64,000 nucleotides of DNA from UTCHB3 sp964371075 (lineage in GTDB: Bacteria > Bacteroidota > Ignavibacteria > Ignavibacteriales > Ignavibacteriaceae). Below, piece after piece: positions 43,501-52,717 of this stretch. The DNA lies in the NCBI GenBank assembly GCA_964371075.1, contig CAYJKN010000002.1, forward strand, positions 620,001 through 684,000, read 5' to 3'. A program made the translations under genes and the position numbers. The notes under the pieces are model-generated. The model saw only the letters and a program-made list of their open reading frames with translations, was not told the DNA's origin and did no database searches. Position 1 is the first letter of the stretch. Each line of letters begins with the position of its first letter.

Positions 43501-45371
43501 CTTTTTGGAGCAGGGAGTGAAAATGCAATCGTGGTTCCACGATTCTGTTCACTCTCAACTTTGATAGTACCCCCCATTTTTTCGATCAATTCTTTGCAAA
43601 TAAGTAATCCAAGTCCTGAGCCTTTTTCTTTTTGGGTACCCGGTGTTGATTTTGCAAAAACAATATTAAACATCTTATCCAGTCTTTCCTGCATGATACC
43701 ATGTCCCCTGTCTGCCACGGACGTGATGACCATTCCATCAACACTTTTTGTGGACACAACAACATTGTTTTCCGGTTCACTAAATTTTATTGCATTAGTG
43801 AGCAGATTGCGTAAAACTGTGAGGATCATTTCATTATCGGCTATCACTTCAAGATTTTGATCACACCTGTTTTCGATGATTATCCTTTTTTCAAGAGAAA
43901 CCGAGCCCACCTGTTGGATTGACTTGGCGACAATCTGAAAGATATTAAACCGTTCAAATTTTGCTTTGAGGTTGTTCTGTGAAGCTCTCGACCAGCTTAA
44001 AATGGACTCGAGCAGATGATATTGGTTATTGGCAGTTTCAAAACTGTTTTTTATAAAGTTCTTTTTTTCCTCATCCGAGAGGGAGTCATATTCAGAATCA
44101 AGCAATTCAAGTGAATTTAATAGAGGGTGGAAAGGGCTCCTTAAGTCGTGAGCCAAAATTGAGATAAATTTATCTTTATGATCATTGATTTCGCGAAGTT
44201 CTTCGGTCAATGATTCGAGCATCAAGAGTTTTTCTTTTCTTTCAGATATGTCTGTTATTCTAACCACCAAAAATTTTTCTTCCTGGAAATTGAATTCATT
44301 AATTACAATTTCGCCCCAGAATTCCCTTCCTTTCATTGAAACATATTCGATCTCTTTACTCCATAAACCTTTTTCAAGTAAAGCCTGCTCCACTTCGTTT
44401 CTCTCTTCCGGCGAGAATGGATGTTTATGGAAAATAGTCCCGCGGGTGGTGCTGAGGTCGGTTCCCTCGGGAATCTCGAACAACTGTAATGCTTTTAAAT
44501 TTGCTTTTATTATCAGAAATGTATGGGGCTGAACAAGAAAAATTGCATCAGGTGCAGAATTCAAAACCACACTAAAGAGAGAATCGGAAAGTTCAGCTTT
44601 TCTTTCAATATTTTTTTTGTCTGTTATGTCATATCCAAAAATCGCAAATCTGAATACTTCACCTGACTCATCAAAGACAGGATAAATCGAATTTAAGAGA
44701 GTTCTTCCAAAACGCTGATCTTCAAAAACCACAGGCTGTTTGGTCCGTCTCACTTGAGTCATCATCGTGCGTCTGTGATTTGCCACATCTTTGTCCAGAA
44801 AATCCAGGGCATTTTTTCCGATGAGTTCAGGAATGGTTTTGTTCATTCGCTGTGCAAAAATCTCATTTGCAATTACCACTGTACCATCAAGTTCGACTAG
44901 AAAAGAGGACTCTGTTATCGCATTAAATAATGTTTTTAGTAGATTTTCACTTTTGGCAACTTCCCTTTCTGACTGTTTTTGCCTGGAAATATCGGTAATA
45001 AATCCTTCAAGGAAGAGGAGTTCCCCTTCATCGTTGAATATTCCGGAGCCTTTTTCCCACACCCATCTGATTTCACCCGAGCGGGTTAAAATTTTATATT
45101 CAAGTGTGAAGGGTTCTCTTTTGTCGAGGTGGTTCTGTATTTCTGCCCACACAAATTCTCTAAATTCAGGCAGAATAAGGGAATCATAATAGACTTCCTG
45201 GTCGGTAAATTCTTTTGGGAAATAGCCTGTAAGTTCGGCAGCTCCTTCGGAGACAAACATCATTGTATATTCTGAGTCGTTTTTGCAGCGATAAGCTAAT
45301 CCGGGTAGATAACTGAACCAGTTTTCGAAGATGGAAGGCTGTGCAAAAATCGAATCGACATCAACAGGCAT
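43497..45371 (-). CDS. Cytoplasmic triple-PAS sensor histidine kinase
   Basis: A 624-residue hybrid-free histidine kinase without membrane segments. Three PAS units are visible: about 15-135 (ending in a PAC-like FLEGFITDISRQ), about 140-255 (FAIFGYDITDKK) and about 262-380 (VVRITDISERK). The HisKA domain has His408 in ILAHDLRSP, and the ATPase domain has NLLTNAIKFSE, DRGHGI and GSGLGLLICKELIEKMGG. The kinase is orphan: no response regulator adjoins it. The signal sensed by the PAS units is unknown. Confidence 0.93.
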   Translation of the reverse strand: MPVDVDSIFAQPSIFENWFSYLPGLAYRCKNDSEYTMMFVSEGAAELTGYFPKEFTDQEVYYDSLILPEFREFVWAEIQNHLDKREPFTLEYKILTRSGEIRWVWEKGSGIFNDEGELLFLEGFITDISRQKQSEREVAKSENLLKTLFNAITESSFLVELDGTVVIANEIFAQRMNKTIPELIGKNALDFLDKDVANHRRTMMTQVRRTKQPVVFEDQRFGRTLLNSIYPVFDESGEVFRFAIFGYDITDKKNIERKAELSDSLFSVVLNSAPDAIFLVQPHTFLIIKANLKALQLFEIPEGTDLSTTRGTIFHKHPFSPEERNEVEQALLEKGLWSKEIEYVSMKGREFWGEIVINEFNFQEEKFLVVRITDISERKEKLLMLESLTEELREINDHKDKFISILAHDLRSPFHPLLNSLELLDSEYDSLSDEEKKNFIKNSFETANNQYHLLESILSWSRASQNNLKAKFERFNIFQIVAKSIQQVGSVSLEKRIIIENRCDQNLEVIADNEMILTVLRNLLTNAIKFSEPENNVVVSTKSVDGMVITSVADRGHGIMQERLDKMFNIVFAKSTPGTQKEKGSGLGLLICKELIEKMGGTIKVESEQNRGTTIAFSLPAPKS

Positions 45372-45471
45372 TTTATTCTCTATCTGTCAAATGACAAATT
45401 AAATTTAAAAGATTTGAATGTAAAATTATATTTAAATATGAGTATAAACAAGAAGAATATTCTTTGAGAAC

Positions 45472-45634
45472 ATCAGAACTTCAGAACTTTAGAACTTTAG
45501 AACTTTAGAACTTTAGAACTTTAGAGCTTTAGAACTTTAGAGCTTCAGAGTCTAAGACTTTAGAGTTACAGAAGTTCTGAGGTTCCGAGGTTCCGAGTTG
45601 CAGAAGTTCTGAGGTTCCGAGGTACAGAAGTTCT
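45472..45634. repeat. AGAACTTT / GAAGTTCTGAGGTTCC octamer array (head-to-head)
   Basis: The 366-base space between the kinase gene (minus) and aceE (plus) holds about 160 bases of degenerate 8-bp repeats. The left half (about 45472-45566) runs AGAACTTT; the right half (about 45570-45634) runs GAAGTTCT and GAGGTTCC, the opposite orientation, so the array could fold back on itself. Flanking bases hold AT-rich promoter DNA and no ORF. Related arrays lie at 51600 and 52718. Confidence 0.88.
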
Positions 45635-45653
45635 CTTTCTGACAAAGTTTTAG

Positions 45654-45669
45654 TAAATTTGTAAGTTTG
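45654..45669 (+). promoter_or_regulatory. Tandem TAnnTTTG elements upstream of aceE
   Basis: TAAATTTG (45654-45661) is followed directly by TAAGTTTG (45662-45669), both matching the -7 promoter element. No TTG sits at the right distance upstream of either, so the call is tentative. Confidence 0.3.
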
Positions 45670-45737
45670 AAAATAATATTTTCTCCCGCCCCGTTACTGA
45701 ATTTGAATAAGAACATCGAAAACTAAAGGCTTATAAT

Positions 45738-48407
45738 ATGACAGACGATAAAAATTTGCGTGAAATACAGGAACTTGAGAACCAGGAATGGTTATACTCG
45801 TTGGATTATGTACTACAAAATGGTGGAAAAGAGAGGGTAGTTGAGCTATTGCAACTTCTCCAGATCAGGGCACACAAAGCAGGTGTACAAATACCGTTTA
45901 CAGCAAATACACCATATATAAACACCATCCCAAGGGAAAAACAGGTTACTTTTCCCGGCGATAGAGAAATTGAACGAAGAATAAAAAGCATAATCCGTTG
46001 GAATGCAATGGCAATGGTTGTCAGAGCAAACAAGATTGAGAACGGAATCGGCGGGCATATTTCAACTTATGCCTCAGTTGCAACACTTCTTGAAATCGGA
46101 TTTAATCATTTCTTTAGGGCAAGAAGTGAAAATCATCCCGGTGACATGATCTATTTTCAGGGACACGCATCCCCCGGAATCTATGCCAGAGCATTCCTTG
46201 AGGGAAGACTCTCAGTAGAACAATTAGAAAATTTCAGAAGAGAATTAAAACCCAACAGGGGACTTTCTTCTTATCCACACCCATGGTTAATGCCTGATTT
46301 TTGGCAATTTCCAACAGTTTCGATGGGTTTGGGACCTCTTCAGGCAATTTATCAGGCAAGGTTTAACAGATACCTTGAAGACAGAGGGCTGATTCCAAAG
46401 AGTGATGCAAAAGTTATTGCATACCTTGGAGATGGCGAAACCGATGAACCTGAATCACTCGGTGCAATCACACTTGCTTCCCGCGAAAAACTTGATAACC
46501 TCATTTTTGTGATCAACTGTAACCTGCAGAGACTTGACGGTCCCGTAAGAGGGAATGGAAAGATCATACAAGAGCTTGAAGCTGCATTCCGTGGTGCAGG
46601 TTGGAATGTAATCAAAGTTGTATGGGGTTCCGACTGGGATCCATTACTTGAAAAAGATGACAAGGGGATACTCGTCCAGACGCTGAATGAACTTGTTGAC
46701 GGAGAATACCAGAAATTCTCCGTAGAATCAGGTTCTTATGTTAGAGAAAAACTTTTTGGAAAACATCCTGAACTTGCCAAAATGGTTGAAGAGATGAGTG
46801 ATGAACAGCTCAGGAAAATGAGAAGAGGTGGCCACGATCCTGAAAAAGTGTTTACAGCTTACAAAACGGCATTTGAACACAAAGGTCAGCCAACCGTAAT
46901 TCTTGCAAAAACCATTAAAGGTTACGGGCTTGGTGAGAGTGGTGAAGGAAAAAACATAACCCACCAACAGAAAAAATTAAACGAGGATGAATTAAGAGAA
47001 TTCAGAACCCGTTTTGGGATCCCAATTTCAGACGATGAAGTGGCAAAAGCTCCATTTTACAAACCTGCTGAAGACAGCCCTGAATTAATATATCTTAAAG
47101 CAAAAAGAGAAGCTTTGGGCGGTTCTGTTCCCAAAAGGATAGTTGATATACGACCCATTAAAACTCCCCCGGAAGATATTATCTCCGAGTTTTATGATGG
47201 AACTGAGGGGAGAGAAGTCTCAACCACAATGGTGTTTGTGAAGATTCTTGCCAATCTTCTCAAAGACAGAGAAATTGGCAAACTGATTGTGCCAATTGTG
47301 CCTGATGAAGCCAGAACATTTGGTATGGAAGCACTTTTCCGTCAAGTGGGTATCTACTCACATGTTGGTCAGCTTTATGAACCGGTTGACAGACAAAGTC
47401 TTCTCTATTATAAAGAAGCAATTGATGGTCAGATTCTTGAAGAAGGAATTACTGAAGCCGGTTCGATGGCGTCATTCCTTGCAGCTGGAACATCGTATGC
47501 AAATCACGGGCTAAACATGATTCCGTTCTTTATTTATTATTCGATGTTTGGTTTCCAAAGGATTGGTGATCTTGTTTGGGCAGGCGCAGATATGCGTACG
47601 AAAGGATTCCTCGTGGGAGGAACTGCCGGAAGAACAACTCTTAACGGAGAAGGACTTCAGCATCAGGATGGTCATTCGCATCACCTCGCTTATCCTGTAC
47701 CAACACTTCTTACTTATGATCCTGCATTTGCTTTTGAGCTTGCGGTTATAATAAGAGAAGGTATTCGCAGGATGTATGAAGAGCAGGAATCGATATTCTA
47801 TTATATCACTGTAATGAACGAAAATTATGCGATGCCCCCTATGCCTGAGGGTGTGAAAGAGGGAATTGTAAAAGGCTTATACAAATTCCGTTCATCCGAC
47901 AAGAAAAAATTAAAACTTAAAGTAAATCTCCTTGGTAACGGTACGATAATGAATGAAGTGCTTAAAGCTCAGGAAATACTTGAAGAGAGATATGGTGTTG
48001 CTGCCGATATCTACAGTGCAACAAGTTACAAAGAACTCAGAAGAGAAGCTCTTGAAGTTGAAAGATGGAATATGTTAAACCCGGGAGAGCCAAAACAGAC
48101 CTACATATCCAAAGTGTTTGAAGGTGCATCGGGAGTTTTTGTTGCTTCAAGTGATTACATCAAAGCCATTCCCGATTCCATTTCAAAATGGGTACCGGGC
48201 AGATTGATTTCTCTTGGAACCGATGGATTTGGTAGAAGCGAAGGCAGAAAAGAGTTGAGAGACTTCTTTGAAGTTGATGCAAGATATGTAACAGTGGCTG
48301 CACTTTATGGATTGATGCTCGAGGGCAAAGTTAAACAAAGTGTTGTTGATAAAGCGATTGAAGAGCTTGACATCGACAAGAATAAACTTAACCCGATGAT
48401 ATCGTAG
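45738..48407 (+). CDS. aceE: Pyruvate dehydrogenase E1 component, homodimeric type
   Basis: The thiamine-diphosphate enzyme that decarboxylates pyruvate and acetylates the lipoyl groups of E2. Its 889 residues match the homodimeric AceE length. The TPP site reads GDGETDEPES (231-240) and continues to NCNLQRLDGPV. HASPGIYARAFLEGRL and GRTTLNGEGLQHQDGHS are further AceE-specific blocks. It heads an operon with E2 (20 bases downstream) and E3. Many Bacteroidota use an alpha/beta E1 instead. The octamer repeat array lies upstream. Confidence 0.97.
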   Translation: MTDDKNLREIQELENQEWLYSLDYVLQNGGKERVVELLQLLQIRAHKAGVQIPFTANTPYINTIPREKQVTFPGDREIERRIKSIIRWNAMAMVVRANKIENGIGGHISTYASVATLLEIGFNHFFRARSENHPGDMIYFQGHASPGIYARAFLEGRLSVEQLENFRRELKPNRGLSSYPHPWLMPDFWQFPTVSMGLGPLQAIYQARFNRYLEDRGLIPKSDAKVIAYLGDGETDEPESLGAITLASREKLDNLIFVINCNLQRLDGPVRGNGKIIQELEAAFRGAGWNVIKVVWGSDWDPLLEKDDKGILVQTLNELVDGEYQKFSVESGSYVREKLFGKHPELAKMVEEMSDEQLRKMRRGGHDPEKVFTAYKTAFEHKGQPTVILAKTIKGYGLGESGEGKNITHQQKKLNEDELREFRTRFGIPISDDEVAKAPFYKPAEDSPELIYLKAKREALGGSVPKRIVDIRPIKTPPEDIISEFYDGTEGREVSTTMVFVKILANLLKDREIGKLIVPIVPDEARTFGMEALFRQVGIYSHVGQLYEPVDRQSLLYYKEAIDGQILEEGITEAGSMASFLAAGTSYANHGLNMIPFFIYYSMFGFQRIGDLVWAGADMRTKGFLVGGTAGRTTLNGEGLQHQDGHSHHLAYPVPTLLTYDPAFAFELAVIIREGIRRMYEEQESIFYYITVMNENYAMPPMPEGVKEGIVKGLYKFRSSDKKKLKLKVNLLGNGTIMNEVLKAQEILEERYGVAADIYSATSYKELRREALEVERWNMLNPGEPKQTYISKVFEGASGVFVASSDYIKAIPDSISKWVPGRLISLGTDGFGRSEGRKELRDFFEVDARYVTVAALYGLMLEGKVKQSVVDKAIEELDIDKNKLNPMIS

Positions 48408-48427
48408 GAAAGGCAGGATTGAATACA

Positions 48428-50158
48428 ATGGAAAAAGAATTTAAACTGCCCGATCTGGGCGAAAGTATTGTCTCGGCAACAGTTGTTAAAGTATTGATTG
48501 CACCCGGAGACATGGTTAAGGAAGATCAGACTGTTCTCGAAATTGAAACCGACAAGGCAACAATTGAGGTACCTTCAGAGATTGCAGGTAAAGTTACCGG
48601 AGTTTATATCAAAGAAGGACAAAAAGTTGAAGTTGGTGCCGTGGTTTTCTCTGTAAGTTCAGGGAGTGAAAAAGAGAATGTAGATGTTAAGAAGGTAAAA
48701 GTAACAGAGGCACAGACTCACGAAGTCGCAGAGAAACCGGCTAAGAGTGTTAAAACTGAAGCTCCGGTTGTTGAAGCTGCTTCCGCTCAACCCACGGCCA
48801 CTGAACCTGTATCATCAGTTCAGGAGATTATTCTTCCTGATCTTGGTGATACCATCGAATCAGCTTTGGTAGTAAAGGTGACAGTAAAAGTTGGCGATGT
48901 GATAAAAGAGGATGATACTATCCTTGAAATTGAGACAGATAAAGCAACTGTTGAAGTACCTTCACCAATGGCGGGAGTTATTTCCGAAGTGTTGGTAAAA
49001 GAAGGTGAAAAGGCAAAGGTTGGATCTGTTATATTCAAACTTACAACAAAATCTGCCGGTGCTCCTGTTGAAGTTAAAACAGCTGCCGATGTTAGTCCGG
49101 CTGTTGATTCAGAAGCAAAAACACCTGCTCTCTCTGCAAAAGAGATTGAAGAGTTAAAAGAAGAAATTGGTAAACCTGAAGTAGCTGTGGCACCACCAAA
49201 AGCATTGGTGGATTTACAGCCACCTATACTTCAAAATTCTGCTCCGGCAGCCCCTTCTGTAAGAAGACTTGCCCGCGAAATTGGAGTTGACATCAATCAG
49301 GTTAAAGGTTCGGGTCCAAGAGGCAGAATCAATCTTGATGATGTAAAAGCCTTCTCAAAAGCACTACATGAGGGCAGGACCTCAACCACATCTCCGAAAG
49401 GAGAGGGGGGCTTAAGCTTTTTAGCTCAAAAACCACTCCCTGATTTCAGCAAATTTGGTGATATCGAACGGAAGGGAATGAACAACATCCGCACAAAAAC
49501 TGCTGAACATTTGAGTTATGCCTGGGCAACAATCCCACATGTTACTCAATTTGATAAAGCGGATATCACGGATCTTGAACAGTTGAGGAAAAAGTTTGCT
49601 CCAGAAGTTGCAAAATCAGCAGGAAAATTGACCATGACATCAATTCTTGTGAAAGTTGTCACCGCTGCGATGAAACAGTTTCCTCAGTTCAACTCCTCGA
49701 TTGACATGGAGAAAAAAGAGATAGTTTACAAAAATTATTTCAATATTGGAATTGCTGTTGACACTGAATTTGGATTGATTGTTCCCAATATCAAAGGAAC
49801 AGACAAGTTAAATCTTACACAGATATCCACTGAAATGAATGTCATCTCAGAAAAAGCCCGCAACAAAAAAATTGGGCTTGATGATCTTCAGGGTGGCTGT
49901 TTCACCATCTCAAATCTTGGTGGTATTGGTGGTACATATTTCACTCCAATTGTAAATTCACCCGAAGTTGCAATTCTTGGTGTTTCGAGAGGTACCTTTG
50001 AACCCGTTTACAAAGGCGGTGAGTTTGTACCGAGACTAATATTGCCACTTTCACTTTCGTATGACCACAGAGTGATTGATGGTGCTGATGCAATCCGCTT
50101 TTTAAGATGGGTAATTGAGACCCTTGAGAATCCCTTTAAACTTTTGATTGAAGGGTAG
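48428..50158 (+). CDS. aceF: Pyruvate dehydrogenase E2, dihydrolipoamide acetyltransferase
   Basis: Transfers acetyl groups from the lipoyl arm to CoA. Two lipoyl domains are present (about 1-76 and 132-208) with lipoylated lysines in ETDKAT at Lys43 and Lys172, joined by Ala/Pro/Glu-rich linkers. A peripheral subunit-binding domain follows (SVRRLAREIGVDINQVKG), then the catalytic core with His547 and Asp551 in YDHRVIDG. I use ATG 48428 (MEKEFKLPDLGES) rather than the in-frame TTG at 48419. It starts 20 bases after aceE. Confidence 0.96.
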   Translation: MEKEFKLPDLGESIVSATVVKVLIAPGDMVKEDQTVLEIETDKATIEVPSEIAGKVTGVYIKEGQKVEVGAVVFSVSSGSEKENVDVKKVKVTEAQTHEVAEKPAKSVKTEAPVVEAASAQPTATEPVSSVQEIILPDLGDTIESALVVKVTVKVGDVIKEDDTILEIETDKATVEVPSPMAGVISEVLVKEGEKAKVGSVIFKLTTKSAGAPVEVKTAADVSPAVDSEAKTPALSAKEIEELKEEIGKPEVAVAPPKALVDLQPPILQNSAPAAPSVRRLAREIGVDINQVKGSGPRGRINLDDVKAFSKALHEGRTSTTSPKGEGGLSFLAQKPLPDFSKFGDIERKGMNNIRTKTAEHLSYAWATIPHVTQFDKADITDLEQLRKKFAPEVAKSAGKLTMTSILVKVVTAAMKQFPQFNSSIDMEKKEIVYKNYFNIGIAVDTEFGLIVPNIKGTDKLNLTQISTEMNVISEKARNKKIGLDDLQGGCFTISNLGGIGGTYFTPIVNSPEVAILGVSRGTFEPVYKGGEFVPRLILPLSLSYDHRVIDGADAIRFLRWVIETLENPFKLLIEG

Positions 50159-50168
50159 GGTATTTGAT

Positions 50169-51584
50169 ATGATAAAAACACAATTATTGGTGATAGGTGC
50201 CGGTCCCGGTGGATATGCAGCAGCATTTGCAGCAGCAGACATGGGCATGGAAGTAACTCTTGTTGATCTTGATAAAAATCCGGGTGGAGTATGCCTTTTT
50301 AGGGGATGTATCCCTTCAAAAGCACTTCTTCATGTTGCCAAACTGATAAATGAAACCAAAGAAGCAAAACACTGGGGTGTTGATTTTGGCGAACCTAAAA
50401 TTAATCTCGATGAATTAAGAGATTTTAAAAACAGGGTTGTTGCCAAGATGACCGGTGGACTTGGTCAGTTAGCCAAACAACGCAAGATCAATTTTGTTCA
50501 GGGAAGAGCTACCTTTACCTCCTCCCGTTCGGTTAAAGTTGATTTGAATGATGGTGGCAAGGATGAGATACATTTCGAAAAAGCAATTATTGCAATAGGC
50601 TCTGAAATTATCACAATTCCGGCTTTTAATATCAAAAGTGACAGACTTCTTAATTCAACCTCTGCCCTCGATCTCCCCGCAATTCCTGAAAGATTGCTTG
50701 TGATTGGTGGAGGATATATTGGTCTTGAACTTGGTTCAGTTTATTCTGCTCTTGGCACAAAAGTTTCCGTTGTTGAAATGACAAACGGACTTCTTCCGGG
50801 GGCTGATCGTGACATGGTTAACTACCTCTCTCAGATGTTAAAAAAGAGGTTTGATGCCATTATGCTCGAATCAAGAGTTATGAAACTTGAACCTGTTGAA
50901 AATGGAATTAATGTAACGATTCAGGACAAAACTGGAGCCGACAGGGTAGAGTTCTACGATTATGTTCTCGCTTCAATTGGCAGAAGACCAAACACAGCGG
51001 GACTTGGACTTGAAAACACAAAAGTTGAATTGACACCCAAAGGTCATATCAAAGTTGACAAAACACTTAAAACTTCTGATCAATACATTTACGCTATTGG
51101 CGATATCGCCGGTGATCCAATGCTCGCTCACAAAGCTTCACATGAAGCACGTGTGGCAGTAGAGGCTATCGCAGGTCACAGAGTGGCTTTTGAACCGGCT
51201 GCAATTCCGGCTGTTGTGTTTACCGATCCCGAAATTGCCTGGGCAGGTATCACTGAAACTGAGGCTCGTGAAAAAGGAATTAAACATGAAGTTGCAAAAT
51301 TCCCTTGGGCGGCATCAGGCAGAGCAACCACTTTGGATAGATTTGACGGTGTTACCAAATTGATTATTGATCCCGACACTGAAAGAATTCTCGGAGTTGG
51401 AATTTGTGGTCCCGGTGCAGGAGAACTCATTGCCGAAGGCACCCTTGCCATCGAGATGGGAGCAGTAGCATCCGACCTTAAATTAACAATTCATCCCCAC
51501 CCCACACTTTCCGAAACTGTGATGGAAGCCGCCGAAGTTTTCTTCGGCGAAAGCGTCCATCTCTACAGACCAAAGAAGAAGTAG
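50169..51584 (+). CDS. lpdA: Dihydrolipoyl dehydrogenase (E3)
   Basis: Reoxidises the dihydrolipoyl groups of E2 with FAD and NAD+. The 471-residue protein has the FAD motif IGAGPGGYAAA, the redox-active disulfide Cys42 and Cys47 in GGVCLFRGCIPSK, the NAD motif VIGGGYIGLELGSVY, and the C-terminal HPHPTLSE with the catalytic His-Glu pair. ATG 50169 is chosen because AGGGTAGGG lies at 50151-50160; an in-frame TTG at 50148 would overlap aceF. It is the last gene of the pyruvate dehydrogenase operon, followed by a nested hairpin. Confidence 0.96.
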   Translation: MIKTQLLVIGAGPGGYAAAFAAADMGMEVTLVDLDKNPGGVCLFRGCIPSKALLHVAKLINETKEAKHWGVDFGEPKINLDELRDFKNRVVAKMTGGLGQLAKQRKINFVQGRATFTSSRSVKVDLNDGGKDEIHFEKAIIAIGSEIITIPAFNIKSDRLLNSTSALDLPAIPERLLVIGGGYIGLELGSVYSALGTKVSVVEMTNGLLPGADRDMVNYLSQMLKKRFDAIMLESRVMKLEPVENGINVTIQDKTGADRVEFYDYVLASIGRRPNTAGLGLENTKVELTPKGHIKVDKTLKTSDQYIYAIGDIAGDPMLAHKASHEARVAVEAIAGHRVAFEPAAIPAVVFTDPEIAWAGITETEAREKGIKHEVAKFPWAASGRATTLDRFDGVTKLIIDPDTERILGVGICGPGAGELIAEGTLAIEMGAVASDLKLTIHPHPTLSETVMEAAEVFFGESVHLYRPKKK

Positions 51585-51599
51585 GGAGATTTAAGAGCT

Positions 51600-51656
51600 C
51601 CGGTACTTCAGAACTTCAGAACCTCAGAGGTTCTGTCAACTGAAGTTCCGGGGTTC
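51600..51656 (+). terminator. Nested hairpin made of octamer repeats after lpdA
   Basis: Outer stem: CCGGTACTTCAG (51600-51611) with CTGAAGTTCCGG (51640-51651), one mismatch. Inner stem: CAGAACCTC (51617-51625) with GAGGTTCTG (51627-51635) around a single A. The elements are GAACTTC/GAAGTTC octamers related to arrays at 45472 and 52718. It sits 15 bases after the lpdA stop and may end or stabilise the operon transcript; there is no T tract. Confidence 0.5.
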
Positions 51657-51689
51657 ATACCCTCGCAAATTATTGAGATTTAAATCGTG

Positions 51690-51730
51690 GGGTGAGGAGA
51701 GGTAATCGTCCCGATTGCCGTCTGCAGAGT
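51690..51730 (+). repeat. REP-like palindrome, copy 1
   Basis: A full-length copy: GTGAGGAGAGGTAATCG, then TCCCGATTGCCG and TCTGCAGA. Internal structure: AATCG-TCC-CGATT makes a 5-bp hairpin, and TCTGCAGA is a perfect palindrome. It matches copy 3 over 36-37 bases without mismatch. Confidence 0.85.
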
Positions 51731-51803
51731 GAACTGGGAATAGAACGCTGATGATGCGGATTTTTGTGTGATGTTAAATAATTCGATTTCCATCGGAGAA
51801 GGA

Positions 51804-51840
51804 TTAATATTCGTAGCGTCCCGATTGCCGTCTGCAGAAT
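51804..51840 (+). repeat. REP-like palindrome, copy 2
   Basis: The left part has diverged (TAATATTCGTAGCG), but the core CGTCCCGATTGCCG and TCTGCAGAAT is intact. It has the same orientation as copies 1 and 3. Confidence 0.8.
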
Positions 51841-51888
51841 TAAATTGAGAATCAAGGTGCCCGAATTGTAGACATGTTTTACGATAGA

Positions 51889-51931
51889 GTGAGGAGAGGT
51901 AATCGTCCCGATTGCCGTCTGCAGAATCTCA
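51889..51931 (+). repeat. REP-like palindrome, copy 3 (left end of RAYT unit)
   Basis: A full-length copy ending TCTGCAGAATCTCA, 45 bases before the transposase ATG. It forms an inverted pair with copy 4. Confidence 0.88.
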
Positions 51932-51976
51932 TGCTTCAATCAAAAAATTGTACAAAATTAACTTGACCAATATAAA

Positions 51977-52447
51977 ATGAAATCCAACCTTAAATCAGTT
52001 GAAGATTTAATTGTCACCAAGCGAAGACTACCACACTACCAATCAACACTTTCTTATTATTTTATAACATCTCATTGTGCGAGGGGTGTTGATCTTTCTT
52101 CACAGGAAAGGGATATCGTTTTTGCCGCCATAAAATTCCTGGATGGTAAAAAGTACGATCTTATCTCCGCAGTAGTCATGCCTGATCACTTTCATTTATT
52201 ACTGCGACCGCTTCTAAAGGATGATTCCTCGGAGTACTCTTTGGCTGAAATAAATCATAGTTTGAAGAGTTACACTTCCCATCAATGTAAAAGAAAACTT
52301 TGGCAACATGAGTCGTTTGACAGGACCGTCAGGGGAGATGACGATTTTGTGACTTTTGCGAGTTATATTCAAAACAACCCTGTTAAGAAGGGGTTGATCA
52401 ATGAAGATGAAGTATACAAGTGGTATTATGGTTTTTTGGGAGATTAA
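51977..52447 (+). CDS. REP-associated tyrosine transposase (RAYT), Y1_Tnp/IS200-like
   Basis: A 156-residue single-strand DNA transposase. The HUH motif is His71-Phe-His73 in VVMPDHFHLLLRP, and the catalytic tyrosine is Tyr130 in SYIQNNPVKKGLI, the pattern typical of RAYTs (TnpA-REP). FDRTVRGDDDF is another conserved segment. RAYTs bind and cut REP palindromes and are usually single-copy and immobile on their own. An in-frame TAA upstream bounds the start. Inverted REP-like copies flank the gene. The frame is intact and all key residues are present, so it is probably active. Confidence 0.93.
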   Translation: MKSNLKSVEDLIVTKRRLPHYQSTLSYYFITSHCARGVDLSSQERDIVFAAIKFLDGKKYDLISAVVMPDHFHLLLRPLLKDDSSEYSLAEINHSLKSYTSHQCKRKLWQHESFDRTVRGDDDFVTFASYIQNNPVKKGLINEDEVYKWYYGFLGD

Positions 52448-52471
52448 TTATATCCTTTATTCACTGAAGTT

Positions 52472-52514
52472 TGAGATTCTGCAGATGGCAATCGGGACGA
52501 TTACCACTCCTCAC
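52472..52514 (-). repeat. REP-like palindrome, copy 4 (right end of RAYT unit)
   Basis: Inverse orientation: TGAGATTCTGCAGATGGC, then AATCGGGACGATT and ACCACTCCTCAC. It differs from the reverse complement of copy 3 at two positions. The hairpin AATCG-GGA-CGATT is intact. It begins 24 bases after the transposase stop. Confidence 0.88.
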
Positions 52515-52557
52515 ACTAACGTAGAAGTTTCCAAAAGCATGGCCACAATTACTCGAA

Positions 52558-52576
52558 GAGATTCTGCAGACGGCAA
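52558..52576 (-). repeat. REP-like palindrome, partial copy 5
   Basis: Only the GAGATTCTGCAGACGGCAA half is present; the AATCG hairpin half is missing. Confidence 0.6.
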
Positions 52577-52659
52577 AGAGGAAATATAATTTTCTCTAAC
52601 GGAATTCATCTTGCAGAAAGCACAAGGGAAATAGAATTTTTTCTAAGGGTTTAGGGTTT

Positions 52660-52694
52660 TGCAGAAGGCAATCGAGACGATTACCACTCCTCAC
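52660..52694 (-). repeat. REP-like palindrome, copy 6
   Basis: TGCAGAAGGC, AATCGAGACGATT and ACCACTCCTCAC. The loop base changed (GGA to AGA) while the AATCG/CGATT stem is kept, which hints that the stem is under selection. Confidence 0.8.
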
Positions 52695-52717
52695 CCATTT
52701 TTTTTTATTTCCAATAA

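Larger units (their letters stand above)
51889..52514 (+). mobile_element. RAYT-carrying unit bounded by 43-bp inverted repeats
   Basis: Copies 3 (51889-51931) and 4 (52472-52514) of the REP-like sequence are inverted relative to each other, 43 bp long with only two mismatches, and enclose exactly one gene, the IS200/REP-associated transposase. The 626-bp unit lies in the region between lpdA and the aconitase gene. Solo copies lie on both sides. The arrangement fits a REP-associated tyrosine transposase with its own REP/REPIN substrates; no target-site duplication is visible. Confidence 0.75.

Noticed and set aside
52401..52589. 62-codon ORF overlapping the RAYT 3' end
   Set aside because: It reads through REP-like copy 4 in a different frame and has no start signal of its own.
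51690..52694. Regularly repeated REP-like copies as a CRISPR array
   Set aside because: Spacing is irregular, orientation flips across the transposase gene, and the copies flank a RAYT gene.
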